Source: Prochlorococcus sp. AG-355-I04
GTDB taxonomy: Bacteria; Cyanobacteriota; Cyanobacteriia; PCC-6307; Cyanobiaceae
NCBI GenBank assembly: GCA_003280915.1
Contig: QCDL01000007.1
Location: 1 to 64,000, forward strand
Direction: 5' to 3'
DNA length: 64,000 nucleotides
Below the pieces are notes generated by a model, which had not been told where the DNA came from, did no database searches, and was given only the letters and a program-made list of their open reading frames with translations. Within the stretch, counting starts at the first letter, position 1. The number at the start of each line of letters is the position of its first letter. A program made the translations under genes and the position numbers. This document shows positions 32,304 through 40,948 of this stretch, in pieces.

Positions 32304-33467
32304 GTGAATATTGAACTTGGTTTAAATAAAAAAGTCAGAAGGGCTTATGGCATTGATGAAATAGCTTTAGTCCCTGGTAATAGAACACTTGATTACGATT
32401 TAACTGATCCTTCTTGGTCAATAGGTGATATCAAAAGAGAAGTTCCGATCGTAGCTAGTGCCATGGACAGTGTTGTCGATGTCACTACAGCTGTAGAACT
32501 TACAAAATTAGGTTCTATAGGGGTTATTAATATGGAGGGTATACAAACAAGATATGAAAATCCTGATGAAATATTGAACCAAATAGCATCAGTAGGGAAG
32601 AATGATTTCGTTCCGTTAATGCAGAAGATATACAGTGAACCTGTCAAGGAGGGACTGATTTTACAAAGAATAAATGAGGTCAAAGAAGGAGGAGGTATCG
32701 CTGCTTTTAGTGGGACTCCTCAAGCTGCTATTAAGTTTAAAAATATACTTAATAATTCCAAAATAGATTTATTTTTTCTTCAAGGAACAGTTGTTTCAAC
32801 CGAACATCTTGGTATGGAAGGTAAGGAAACCCTAAATATTAAAGATCTCTGCCAATCTATGAATGTCCCAGTTGTAGCGGGAAATTGTGTTACTTACGAA
32901 GTTGCAAAACTTCTCATGGATGCTGGAGTTGCAGGGTTAATGGTTGGGATAGGACCTGGAGCAGCATGTACATCAAGAGGAGTATTGGGAATTGGAATCC
33001 CTCAAGCAACTGCAATTGCTGATTGTAGTGCGGCAAGAAATGATTACTTTAAAGAAAGTGGTCGTTATATTCCTATTATTGGTGATGGAGGAATTGTAAC
33101 GGGAGGAGATATCTGTAAATGTTTGGCATGTGGAGCAGATGCAGTAATGATTGGATCCCCAATAGCTAAATCCTCAAACGCTCCAGGCAGAGGATTTCAC
33201 TGGGGTATGGCTACTCCAAGTCCAGTATTGCCAAGGGGTACAAGAATTGAAGTTGGTTCTACAGGATCCTTAGAAAGAATAATTAAAGGCCCTGCCTTAC
33301 TTGATGATGGCACACATAACTTATTAGGAGCCATTAGAACCTCAATGAGCACTCTTGGAGCAAAAAATATTAAAGAAATGCAAGAAGTTGAAATAGTTAT
33401 CGCACCATCGCTTCTTACAGAGGGTAAGGTTTATCAAAAAGCTCAGCAGCTTGGGATGGGTAAGTAG
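32304..33467 (+). CDS. guaB: IMP dehydrogenase, short form without CBS domains
   Basis: GuaB oxidises IMP to XMP, the first step of GTP synthesis. The 387-residue protein keeps the TIM barrel: REVPIVASAMDSVVD near residue 46, the catalytic Cys at C222 in GIGPGAACTSRG, and IPIIGDGGIVTGGDICKCLA. The usual paired CBS domains (about 120 residues in the ~490-residue enzyme) are absent. That agrees with the GuaB-family IMPDH-related proteins of cyanobacteria. The start is GTG. The Yfr1 RNA gene and trxA follow on the same strand. Confidence 0.93.
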   Translation: MNIELGLNKKVRRAYGIDEIALVPGNRTLDYDLTDPSWSIGDIKREVPIVASAMDSVVDVTTAVELTKLGSIGVINMEGIQTRYENPDEILNQIASVGKNDFVPLMQKIYSEPVKEGLILQRINEVKEGGGIAAFSGTPQAAIKFKNILNNSKIDLFFLQGTVVSTEHLGMEGKETLNIKDLCQSMNVPVVAGNCVTYEVAKLLMDAGVAGLMVGIGPGAACTSRGVLGIGIPQATAIADCSAARNDYFKESGRYIPIIGDGGIVTGGDICKCLACGADAVMIGSPIAKSSNAPGRGFHWGMATPSPVLPRGTRIEVGSTGSLERIIKGPALLDDGTHNLLGAIRTSMSTLGAKNIKEMQEVEIVIAPSLLTEGKVYQKAQQLGMGK

Positions 33468-33538
33468 TTCATTTAGAAAAAAAATTATAAAACTTTAGTG
33501 AATTAACTATTAAATTGAAAAATTTTCTAATTAGGAGT

Positions 33539-33544
33539 TATTAT
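33539..33544 (+). promoter_or_regulatory. -10 element of the Yfr1 gene
   Basis: TATTAT ends six bases before the expected first base of Yfr1. No clear -35 box is visible upstream, as is usual for strong Prochlorococcus promoters. Confidence 0.55.
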
Positions 33545-33549
33545 AAAAT

Positions 33550-33607
33550 GATGGGGGAAACCCCATACTCCTCACACACTAAATCGCCCGATTAATCGGG
33601 CTTTTTT
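33550..33607 (+). ncRNA. yfr1: Yfr1 regulatory RNA
   Basis: The RNA has the three diagnostic parts in order. A 5' hairpin ATGGGG-GAAA-CCCCAT (33551-33566) comes first. The unpaired motif ACTCCTCACACACT (33567-33580) follows. A 3' terminator hairpin GCCCGATT/AATCGGGC (33586-33601) ends in six T. Its position between guaB and trxA is the known location in Prochlorococcus. Published work describes Yfr1 as an abundant, almost universal cyanobacterial sRNA that represses porin-type mRNAs through the CU-rich motif. Ends are set by eye. Confidence 0.93.
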
Positions 33608-33698
33608 AGATATTTTGTTACTTATATTATTTTATCTGTAATGAAATCATCACTTAAAAGAATTGCCTGCTAAATTTTCAAAAAGGAATACTTAAATT

Positions 33699-34022
33699 AT
33701 GTCATCAGCTCCAGCCGTAACTGATTCTTCATTTGACAAAGATGTACTGCAAAGTGATCTACCAGTATTGGTTGATTTTTGGGCACCATGGTGCGGTCCA
33801 TGTAGGATGGTTGCACCAGTTGTGGAAGAAATTTCAAAAGACTTTGAAGGGAAAATTAAAGTTTTTAAATTAAACACAGATGAGAATCCAAATGTTGCCA
33901 GTCAATACGGAATTAGAAGTATTCCAACATTAATGATCTTTAAAGGAGGTCAAAAGGTTGATACCGTTGTTGGGGCTGTACCAAAAGCAACTCTTTCAAG
34001 CACTTTAACGAAGCATTTATAA
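33699..34022 (+). CDS. trxA: Thioredoxin
   Basis: The 107-residue m-type thioredoxin has the redox site WCGPC at residues 31-35, the buried Asp in [11 protein letters not shown], and the cis-Pro block [15 protein letters not shown]. It reduces disulfides in target enzymes, including Calvin-cycle and G6PDH control in cyanobacteria. Length is standard and the start ATG has no better rival. hisH follows 11 bp downstream on the same strand. Confidence 0.97.
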   Translation: MSSAPAVTDSSFDKDVLQSDLPVLVDFWAPWCGPCRMVAPVVEEISKDFEGKIKVFKLNTDENPNVASQYGIRSIPTLMIFKGGQKVDTVVGAVPKATLSSTLTKHL

Positions 34023-34033
34023 ATTAAAAAGCT

Positions 34034-34651
34034 TTGCATAAGATTGGACTTATAGATTACGGGATGGGTAACATTCATTCCGTAACAAAATCTCTAGAAA
34101 GTCTTGGAGAAGAAATAATATTAATTAAAAACTTTAATGATTCCAAGCTTTGTAAGGCGATAATACTTCCAGGGGTTGGAGCATTTGATCCAGCGATGAA
34201 TAATCTCATAAATACTGATTTGATAACTGATTTGAAAACTTGGATTAAAAGTGGGAAGTCCTTTTTAGGGATATGTTTAGGTCTACAACTCCTTTTTGAA
34301 TCTAGTGATGAAGGAAAAGTTCAAGGCCTGGGTATTATTAAAGGAAAAATACAAAAAATCCCCAATATTGTTAACCAAAGAATTCCACACATGGGATGGT
34401 GCAGACTTTTACCTACAAAAAAAAATACTTTATTTGGGATTGAAGAATTAAATAATTGGGTCTATTTTGTACATTCCTATCACGCAATCCCAGATGACTT
34501 AAATATTATTGCAGCTCAGGTTAATTATGGATCTGAAAAATTAACTGCAATGATTGAGAATGATAATTTATTGGCCTGTCAATTTCATCCGGAAAAATCT
34601 GGAAAAACCGGAGAAAAACTTTTGAGAAGATGGCTGAATAATATTCAATAA
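34034..34651 (+). CDS. hisH: Imidazole glycerol phosphate synthase, glutaminase subunit
   Basis: HisH releases ammonia from glutamine for HisF in histidine synthesis. The 205-residue class I amidotransferase has the oxyanion region LPGVGAFDPAM, the nucleophile Cys81 in LGICLGLQLLFE, and the catalytic His/Glu pair in ACQFHPEKSGKTGEKLL. The start is TTG 11 bp after trxA; the N-terminus KIGLIDYGMGNIHSV fits the family exactly, so that start is accepted. rsmD follows after 13 bp. hisF is not in the window. Confidence 0.96.
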   Translation: MHKIGLIDYGMGNIHSVTKSLESLGEEIILIKNFNDSKLCKAIILPGVGAFDPAMNNLINTDLITDLKTWIKSGKSFLGICLGLQLLFESSDEGKVQGLGIIKGKIQKIPNIVNQRIPHMGWCRLLPTKKNTLFGIEELNNWVYFVHSYHAIPDDLNIIAAQVNYGSEKLTAMIENDNLLACQFHPEKSGKTGEKLLRRWLNNIQ

Positions 34652-34664
34652 CAGATGCTTAGGG

Positions 34665-35264
34665 ATGAAGACTAACTTAAGATTAATAGGTGGTAAAAAA
34701 CTCCAAAGTCCAAATAATTCTTTTACCAGACCTACAACTTTGAGAGTGAGAGAGGCAATATTTAATATATTGAACAATAGAGTTGAAAATAGTAACTGGT
34801 TAGATTTATTTAGTGGAACAGGGTCTATATCTTGTGAAGCCTATAATCATGGGGCAAGCAAAATAATTGCAATTGAAAAAAACAAAAGCAACTCAAAAAT
34901 TTGCTTAGAAAATATACTCTCGTTGGAGAATATAGACAATAGGAGAAATGATATCGAAGTTATTTGTAAAGACGTTTTGAAATGGACAAAACCTAATTAT
35001 GAGAGAAACTTATCATCTAGAAATATGGATTTAAACAAATTAAAATTTGATTTTGTTTATCTAGATCCTCCATACGATGTGGATTTCTATGAATTAGTTT
35101 TAAATCAATTGTTTAACTGTAATCTTTTAAAAAAAAATTCAACAGTTATTTGTGAACATTCTCCAAACCTATTTATTAAAAAAAGTACTTTGTGGGAAAC
35201 TATTGATGTAAGAAATTATGGACAGTCAAGATTAACATTTTTAATCAATGTCCAGCATCCCTGA
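34665..35264 (+). CDS. rsmD: 16S rRNA (guanine966-N2)-methyltransferase RsmD
   Basis: The 199-residue AdoMet methyltransferase has the RsmD N-terminus [12 protein letters not shown], then [12 protein letters not shown]. The SAM-binding motif I is [15 protein letters not shown], and the catalytic motif IV reads [10 protein letters not shown]. It modifies G966 of 16S rRNA. The length is a little over the usual ~185 because of an insertion of about 15 residues before motif IV. Its last 24 bp lie over the 3' end of petG on the opposite strand. Confidence 0.92.
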   Translation: MKTNLRLIGGKKLQSPNNSFTRPTTLRVREAIFNILNNRVENSNWLDLFSGTGSISCEAYNHGASKIIAIEKNKSNSKICLENILSLENIDNRRNDIEVICKDVLKWTKPNYERNLSSRNMDLNKLKFDFVYLDPPYDVDFYELVLNQLFNCNLLKKNSTVICEHSPNLFIKKSTLWETIDVRNYGQSRLTFLINVQHP

Positions 35265-35360
35265 ACCTCTTCTGTATTGATTCCATGCACTTACGAATAA
35301 CCCAAGAAGAGTTATTGGAACTAAACCTAAAACAATTCCACATAGAAGAGGCTCGATCAT
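35241..35360 (-). CDS. petG: Cytochrome b6f complex subunit V (PetG)
   Basis: This 39-residue reading frame is read from the complement: it begins [18 protein letters not shown] and continues to a polar [11 protein letters not shown] end. One transmembrane helix with a short cytoplasmic tail matches PetG, a small subunit essential for cytochrome b6f assembly in the thylakoid. The final 24 bp overlap the end of rsmD tail to tail. It diverges from cytM, another photosynthetic electron-transport-related gene, across 55 bp. Confidence 0.93.
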   Translation of the reverse strand: MIEPLLCGIVLGLVPITLLGLFVSAWNQYRRGSGMLDID

Positions 35361-35415
35361 TTTTTTGCCTTTTTTGAATTTCTCACTCACAATTGTTACA
35401 TAGAGACTATTTTTT

Positions 35416-35802
35416 GTGTCAACATCTTCATCAACTGCAGCAGAAAGAGACCTTAAGAGAGAATTCTTAAAAATTGTTTTTGTTATTTTTGGAGTTTTAT
35501 TGATTTGTTTTTCAATATTTTTCGTAAATCACCATGAAAATAACAATTATATTATCAAAACTCTTGAGCTTGATGGCTCTGCTGAGGAAGGAGATGCTCT
35601 TTTTAAGATAAATTGTGTTGGATGTCATGGAATTACAGCAAGAGGGTTAGTGGGTCCAGACTTACACTCAATAACTCAACGTTTGAATGATAAAGAGATA
35701 ATAAAACAAGTTACTGGAGGCTTAACTCCTCCTATGCCAAGTTTTGAAATTGATCCTGTAAATATGTCCAATTTATTAAAGTATCTTCATAGCCTTGAAT
35801 GA
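35416..35802 (+). CDS. cytM: Cytochrome cM
   Basis: The 128-residue protein has an N-terminal membrane anchor (residues about 17-40, [18 protein letters not shown]) and one c-type heme site C67-V-G-C-H71. The axial Met ligand is probably in LTPPMPSF. This matches CytM, a conserved low-abundance cyanobacterial cytochrome thought to regulate electron flow between photosynthesis and respiration. The start is GTG; the N-terminal 16 residues are polar. Its stop overlaps the start of the methyltransferase gene by 4 bp (ATGA). Confidence 0.88.
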   Translation: MSTSSSTAAERDLKREFLKIVFVIFGVLLICFSIFFVNHHENNNYIIKTLELDGSAEEGDALFKINCVGCHGITARGLVGPDLHSITQRLNDKEIIKQVTGGLTPPMPSFEIDPVNMSNLLKYLHSLE

Positions 35803-36551
35803 TTTTGGGGAAAAATTTTTCTAAATTAAAGGTAATTTTAGTTGAACCAAGTGGCCCTTTAAATGTAGGAAGCGTTGCTAGATTATGCAGTAATTTTGAT
35901 GTTGATGAATTAAGAATTGTTTCTCCTAAATGCGACATATTTTCTTTAGAAGCAAAAAAAATGGCTCTTAAAGGTCAAAAATTTCTTCAACATTGCAAGG
36001 TTTTTGAAGATCTTCAAAAAGCAATTTTTGATTGTGATTTGGTTCTAGCATCTAGTGGAAGGATTGATGTTAATAAAGATTCATTATTTGTATCTTCTGA
36101 AGATATTTTTGATTGGACTTTATCCTTTAAGAAGATAAATAACTTAGCAATTATATTTGGAAGAGAAGATAGAGGTTTAACTAACAGTGAATTGCTTCTA
36201 GCAAATAAAACTTTTAATATTCCAACTTCTCAGAATAATCCTTCATTAAATCTTTCTCACGCTGTTTCAATAGTTTTGTATGAATTAAATAAGTCTTCTA
36301 AAAAGAATTTAAATAATGAATTACAAGTTTTTAACTTAGCATCATCGAAAGAAGTACATGATACATTTGTGGAGATTGAGGAAATGCTTTTGCGAGTTGG
36401 ATATCTCTTAAAACATACCTCTAAGGCAAAAATAAGTAAATTTAAGAATTCTATTTTGAGGGCAAATACATCAACGTATGAAATAAATGTTTTAAGAGGA
36501 ATTGTTCATCAAATAAACTGGTTTTTAAACAATTCAAAAAAAAATAATTAA
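35799..36551 (+). CDS. RNA 2'-O-methyltransferase, SpoU/TrmH (TrmJ-like) family
   Basis: The 250-residue SPOUT enzyme has motif 1 in LVEPSGPLNVGSVARL (residues about 15-30), motif 2 in AIIFGREDRGLTNSEL, and motif 3 in PTSQNNPSLNLSHAVSIVLYEL. The knotted AdoMet site is complete. The N-terminal position of motif 1 and the helical C-terminal tail favour the TrmJ (tRNA Xm32) subgroup; this is an inference. Translation is probably coupled to cytM through the 4-bp overlap. It is followed by chlI after 117 bp. Confidence 0.88.
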   Translation: MILGKNFSKLKVILVEPSGPLNVGSVARLCSNFDVDELRIVSPKCDIFSLEAKKMALKGQKFLQHCKVFEDLQKAIFDCDLVLASSGRIDVNKDSLFVSSEDIFDWTLSFKKINNLAIIFGREDRGLTNSELLLANKTFNIPTSQNNPSLNLSHAVSIVLYELNKSSKKNLNNELQVFNLASSKEVHDTFVEIEEMLLRVGYLLKHTSKAKISKFKNSILRANTSTYEINVLRGIVHQINWFLNNSKKNN

Positions 36552-36668
36552 GTATAAATTTCATTAGTTATTTTTCACTTCTTATTTTAATTTGATAAGG
36601 ATATTTACTAAAAACATTTTCTGAAGTAGCATCTACTGATTATTTGAATATCTTAGAAAACTAAAACT

Positions 36669-37760
36669 GTGCCTACAACAAAGAAAAGAAGAGTTTTTCC
36701 TTTTACAGCAGTAATTGGTCAAGAAGAAATGAAATTGGCTCTCTTGTTAAATGTTATTGATCCAAGAATTGGAGGAGTGATGATAATGGGTGATAGAGGG
36801 ACTGGAAAGTCAACTACAATAAGAGCCTTAGCTGATTTATTGCCTGCAATCGATGTTGTTAAAGACGATCCATATAATAGTTCTCTAGTCGATCCTGATT
36901 TGCAAAGTAAAGAAGTTTTGGAAAAAATTACTCAAGGAGAAAATTTAGAGAGTATTCAAAAACAAGTACCTATGGTTGACTTGCCTTTAGGGGCTACTGA
37001 AGACAGGCTTTGTGGAACCATTGATATAGAGAAGGCTTTAAGTGAAGGCGTTAAAGCATTTGAACCGGGATTGTTGGCTAAAGCCAATAGAGGTTTACTA
37101 TACGTTGATGAAGTGAATTTACTTGATGATCATTTAGTTGATGTACTTTTGGATTCGGCCGCTTCAGGATGGAATACAGTTGAAAGGGAGGGGGTCTCAG
37201 TTCGACATCCTGCGAGGTTTGTCCTTATTGGCTCAGGAAATCCAGAAGAAGGTGAATTAAGGCCTCAACTATTAGATAGGTTTGGAATGAGTGTTGAAGT
37301 TAAGACAGTTAGAGATGCTGAATTAAGAGTTCAAGTAGTTGATCAAAGAACTTCTTTTGATGATAATCCTGATGAGTTTTCATTGAGTGTTGAGAAACAA
37401 CAGGATGAACTTCAACAAAAAGTTATTAAGGCACAAGAAATATTAAATTCTGTTCAAATGGACGATGACTTAAGATTGAATATTTCTGCAATCTGCGGAG
37501 AACTAGATGTGGATGGTTTACGTGGAGATATTGTTACAAATAGATCTGCAAGAGCAATTGCAGCATTTGAGGGCAGAACTGAAGTTCAAGAAGATGACAT
37601 AGCAAGGGTTATTTCTTGTTCTTTAAGACATAGACTTAGAAAAGATCCCTTGGAACAAGTTGATTCTGGTGAAAGAGTTATTCAAGCTTTTTGTAAAGTA
37701 TTTGATTTAGATGAAAAAGAAAATCTTTCAAAATTTCAATTATCAGCTGAAGCACAATAA
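36669..37760 (+). CDS. chlI: Magnesium chelatase subunit ChlI
   Basis: ChlI is the AAA+ motor subunit of the chelatase that inserts Mg2+ into protoporphyrin IX for chlorophyll. The 363-residue protein shows [14 protein letters not shown], Walker [15 protein letters not shown] near residue 41, Walker [18 protein letters not shown] and sensor 1 [13 protein letters not shown]. The start is GTG. It lies 117 bp after the methyltransferase gene and 2 bp before ruvC. In Prochlorococcus it is a single-copy essential photosynthesis gene. Confidence 0.97.
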   Translation: MPTTKKRRVFPFTAVIGQEEMKLALLLNVIDPRIGGVMIMGDRGTGKSTTIRALADLLPAIDVVKDDPYNSSLVDPDLQSKEVLEKITQGENLESIQKQVPMVDLPLGATEDRLCGTIDIEKALSEGVKAFEPGLLAKANRGLLYVDEVNLLDDHLVDVLLDSAASGWNTVEREGVSVRHPARFVLIGSGNPEEGELRPQLLDRFGMSVEVKTVRDAELRVQVVDQRTSFDDNPDEFSLSVEKQQDELQQKVIKAQEILNSVQMDDDLRLNISAICGELDVDGLRGDIVTNRSARAIAAFEGRTEVQEDDIARVISCSLRHRLRKDPLEQVDSGERVIQAFCKVFDLDEKENLSKFQLSAEAQ

Positions 37761-37762
37761 CA

Positions 37763-38236
37763 GTGAGAATAATTGGGATTGACCCTGGATTGGCTAGAGT
37801 TGGTTATGGAATAATTGAGATAGAAAATGAAAGAAAGATATTATTAGATTGTGGTGTTATTGAGACAGGTAAAGATAAAAAAGAAGGAGATAGACTTTAT
37901 GAGATATTCCAAGATCTTAATGAATTATTAAATCATTGGAAGCCAACTGCAGCGGCAGTAGAAAAATTTTTCTTTTACAGGTCAAGCACTACCATTAGTG
38001 TGGTGCAGGCCAGAGGGGTGATTATGATGGTATTGGCCTCTAAAAAAATTCATATTAGTGAGTATTCACCTGCTCAGATAAAATTAACAATTGCTGGGTC
38101 TGGAAAGGCATCTAAGAAAGAAATTCTTGATGCAGTTATGTATAACTTAGATCTTAACAAACCTCCAAAACCTGATGATTCAGCAGATGCATTGGCTATA
38201 GCACTCACAAAACTAAATGAAGATGGTTTTAACTGA
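37763..38236 (+). CDS. ruvC: Holliday junction resolvase RuvC
   Basis: RuvC cuts Holliday junctions with RuvAB. The 157-residue nuclease has the acidic active site: D7 in [14 protein letters not shown], the Glu in [15 protein letters not shown], and the C-terminal pair in [16 protein letters not shown]. Length is normal. The GTG start lies 2 bp after the chlI stop and the following cyclo-ligase begins 9 bp later, so chlI, ruvC and the next genes are probably one transcript. Confidence 0.97.
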   Translation: MRIIGIDPGLARVGYGIIEIENERKILLDCGVIETGKDKKEGDRLYEIFQDLNELLNHWKPTAAAVEKFFFYRSSTTISVVQARGVIMMVLASKKIHISEYSPAQIKLTIAGSGKASKKEILDAVMYNLDLNKPPKPDDSADALAIALTKLNEDGFN

Positions 38237-38245
38237 AAATTTAAT

Positions 38246-38803
38246 ATGATGATCTTTGAAGATAAGAAATTGGAGAGGGATACGTTTAGAAAACTAAGAG
38301 ATGGGATCTCACTCAATCAAAGAGAAAATGTAGAAAAGAATGTAAGATTATATATTGATTCATTTGTTAAGGGATATAAAAATATTGGTTTTATAGCCAT
38401 ATATTGGCCTCTAAAAAATGAAGTTGATATAAGAAGCCTCAAGAAAAAATTTGCTTTAGCTTTGCCTAGATGTAAAGAAAAAAAAGAGTTGGTATTTTAT
38501 CCATGGGACGAAAAACCTCTTACCAAAGATTCTGAAGGGATACTAAGTCCAAATAACTCTTCCCCATTAAGTCATTTGCAGATAAGCATGATATTTGTAC
38601 CATGTCTTTCTGTTGATAAAAATTTAACAAGATTAGGCTATGGAGGAGGTTATTTTGATAAATTAAGGAGAGATAATGATTGGAGAAATGTTCCATGCAT
38701 TGGAGTATTAACTTCTAGTTGTGTAAGTAAGACTCCATTAACAAGAGCTGAGTGGGATATTCCTTTATCAGGCTTTATCACAGAAAAAGAAATATTTGTA
38801 TAA
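38246..38803 (+). CDS. 5-formyltetrahydrofolate cyclo-ligase
   Basis: This ATP-dependent enzyme returns 5-formyl-THF to 5,10-methenyl-THF. The 185-residue protein has the N-terminal basic region KLRDGISLNQRE, IAIYWPLKNEVDIR (substrate site) and the ATP loop signature LTRLGYGGGYFDKLR near residue 128. Only the second of two Met codons at the start was skipped in translation; either may be used. It lies between ruvC and sufE and complements folD at 21.9 kb. Confidence 0.92.
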   Translation: MMIFEDKKLERDTFRKLRDGISLNQRENVEKNVRLYIDSFVKGYKNIGFIAIYWPLKNEVDIRSLKKKFALALPRCKEKKELVFYPWDEKPLTKDSEGILSPNNSSPLSHLQISMIFVPCLSVDKNLTRLGYGGGYFDKLRRDNDWRNVPCIGVLTSSCVSKTPLTRAEWDIPLSGFITEKEIFV

Positions 38804-38844
38804 TAGAAGATTCATTAAACGATTAATTTATAGTTAAAAAAAAA

Positions 38845-39264
38845 ATGGAAAATCAGGAAAAATACAATAATTTATCAAAATTAGTAGAGAAGTTGAAGAA
38901 ATCAGAAGATCCAAAAAGAAAATATGAATACATTTTGTGGTTAGGTAAAAAATTGAAACAACCAGAAAGTGAAATCCTTGTTGAAGAAAATAAAGTTAAA
39001 GGATGCGTTTCAGAAGTTTTTGTTAAAGCAACTTTTAAAGCAGGTAAATTATTTTGGGAAGGATATTCTGATGCTCTCATAACAAAGGGTTTGTTGGCCT
39101 TTCTAATAAGTGGATTAAATGAGTTAACACCAAATGAAGTTATTGAAATTGATAAGAAATTTATAGAAGATACTGGTTTAAAAGCAAGCTTAACCCCTTC
39201 ACGATCTAATGGTTTTTTAAATATTTTATTGAAAATGCAGTCTCAAGCAAATAAATTTTTGTAG
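38845..39264 (+). CDS. sufE: SufE-like Fe-S assembly / sulfur acceptor protein
   Basis: The 139-residue SufE-domain protein accepts persulfide from the SufS cysteine desulfurase. It has the conserved acceptor Cys at C54 in NKVKGCVSEVFV, the early block YEYILWLGKKLKQ, and the C-terminal LSPSRSNGFLNIL-type motif (here LTPSRSNGFLNI). The length matches a stand-alone SufE. sufBCDS are not in this window. It is followed 44 bp later by hom. Confidence 0.94.
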   Translation: MENQEKYNNLSKLVEKLKKSEDPKRKYEYILWLGKKLKQPESEILVEENKVKGCVSEVFVKATFKAGKLFWEGYSDALITKGLLAFLISGLNELTPNEVIEIDKKFIEDTGLKASLTPSRSNGFLNILLKMQSQANKFL

Positions 39265-39308
39265 GCCTAATAATATAAAATTAAATTCAAAGTTAAAAGA
39301 AATAAAAA

Positions 39309-40610
39309 ATGAGAAAATGCAAAATTGGGATTGTAGGTTTTGGAACTGTAGGTTCAGGGATTTATAAAATATTAAATTCTGAAGTTGATTCACATCCAAT
39401 TCTAAAAGAAATAAAAATTGCAAAAATAGCAGTTAAAGATCTTAATAAAAAAAGGGATATTGAGCTAGAGAATAATTTATTAACCGATGATCCATTTAAA
39501 ATAATTAATGACCCCTCTATAGATGTAATTGTTGAAGTAATGGGTGGGGTTGATTTAGCGAAAGATATTATTCTTCAATCATTAAAATTAGGTAAATCTG
39601 TTGTTACAGCAAATAAAGCAGTCATTGCAAGATATGGAGAAGAAATATATAAAACTGCATCTAAAGAAGGAGTTTATATATTGTCAGAGGCGGCAGTTTG
39701 CGGTGGCATTCCTATAATTGAACCCTTAAAAAGATCATTAAAAAGTAACAGTATAAAAAAAATGGTTGGGATAATAAATGGCACAACAAATTTTATTCTT
39801 TCAAAGATGACTAATGAAAAAGCTGATTATAAGGAAACCTTAAAATTGGCCCAAAGCCTTGGTTATGCAGAATTTGATCCAACCGCAGATGTTGAGGGAC
39901 ATGATGCTGCAGATAAGATTTCAATTCTTAGTGAACTTGCATTTGGAGGGAAAATTAAAAGAGAGCAGATACATTCTGAGGGTATTAGTAAAATTAATCT
40001 CAAGGATATCGAATATGCTAATAAATTAGGATTTGAAATAAAACTTTTAGCGCTCTCAGAAAGGGGACAAATTAATAGTAATGATTCACTTGCTTTGAAT
40101 ATTTGGGTAGGACCTTCTTTGATTCCAAAATCTCATCCATTGGCAACAGTTAAGGGAGTTAACAATGCCTTATTGATAGATGCTGACCCTCTTGGAGAGA
40201 TAATGTTGTATGGTCCAGGTGCAGGTAGTGGGCCAACTGCTGCATCAGTAGTATCAGATATATTAAATTTGCATGCCACCTCAGTAAAAAATAATAATTT
40301 AATCGATCCATTATTATCTTTCGATTTCTGGAGAAACTGTCATATCATAGGATCTTCACAAATAAATAAAAAAAATTATCTTAGAATTATTTGTCTTGAT
40401 AGTCCAGGTGTAATTGGAAAGATTGGAGATATTTTTGGAAAGAATAATGTATCAATCGAATCAATTGTTCAACTAGATGCGAGTGAGGATGGAGCTGAAA
40501 TTGTTGTCATAACTCATGAGGTGAATAATGGTGATTTTGAGAAATCTAAAGATGAAATAAATTCGCTAAATGAAGTCAAAATTATTGCAAGTCAATTAAG
40601 TTGTATTTAA
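39309..40610 (+). CDS. hom: Homoserine dehydrogenase
   Basis: Hom reduces aspartate semialdehyde to homoserine for Thr, Met and Ile synthesis. The 433-residue protein has the Rossmann start IGIVGFGTVGSGIYKIL near residue 5, the substrate site GIINGTTNFILSKM, AEFDPTADVEGHDAADK, and a C-terminal ACT domain (residues about 355-430, SPGVIGKIGDIFGKNNVSI). The ACT domain implies threonine feedback. It is single-function, with no aspartokinase fusion. Confidence 0.96.
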   Translation: MRKCKIGIVGFGTVGSGIYKILNSEVDSHPILKEIKIAKIAVKDLNKKRDIELENNLLTDDPFKIINDPSIDVIVEVMGGVDLAKDIILQSLKLGKSVVTANKAVIARYGEEIYKTASKEGVYILSEAAVCGGIPIIEPLKRSLKSNSIKKMVGIINGTTNFILSKMTNEKADYKETLKLAQSLGYAEFDPTADVEGHDAADKISILSELAFGGKIKREQIHSEGISKINLKDIEYANKLGFEIKLLALSERGQINSNDSLALNIWVGPSLIPKSHPLATVKGVNNALLIDADPLGEIMLYGPGAGSGPTAASVVSDILNLHATSVKNNNLIDPLLSFDFWRNCHIIGSSQINKKNYLRIICLDSPGVIGKIGDIFGKNNVSIESIVQLDASEDGAEIVVITHEVNNGDFEKSKDEINSLNEVKIIASQLSCI

Positions 40611-40619
40611 AAATAAAGT

Positions 40620-40931
40620 TTGCAAATTTCTTTATGGCTTGTTAAACCGAAGAAAGTAAGTAGTTGGTTTAGCACCTTAATGATTCATTCAAAAATATTA
40701 GACAATAAAAATGAAAATAATAATTTAATTCTTTCAGAAAAACTTTATAAAGGTGCTTGTGTAAAAATTAAAAATAGCAATAAGACTTTTCAAGTAGTTG
40801 GTATAAATATAAGTAAAAAAATTTGTTGGGTGAGAGAGTGGCCTTTTGCTTGTAATTCTAAAAAAACATTTGCTTTAGAAATAAGTCAAATAACCTTACA
40901 AATTTTTTGCTCAAATAATTTTTCAGAATAA
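40620..40931 (+). CDS. Conserved hypothetical protein
   Basis: The 103-residue reading frame starts with TTG nine bases after hom. An ATG at 40680 would give an 83-residue form (MIHSKIL onward) and may be the true start. The body looks like a small beta-rich domain (GACVKIKNSNKTFQVVGINI and ICWVREWPFA, reminiscent of an SH3-like fold). No family is recognised. It is located between hom and the ABC-type binding protein, on the same strand. Confidence 0.62.
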   Translation: MQISLWLVKPKKVSSWFSTLMIHSKILDNKNENNNLILSEKLYKGACVKIKNSNKTFQVVGINISKKICWVREWPFACNSKKTFALEISQITLQIFCSNNFSE

Positions 40932-40948
40932 TTAAGTATTAAAGAAAT

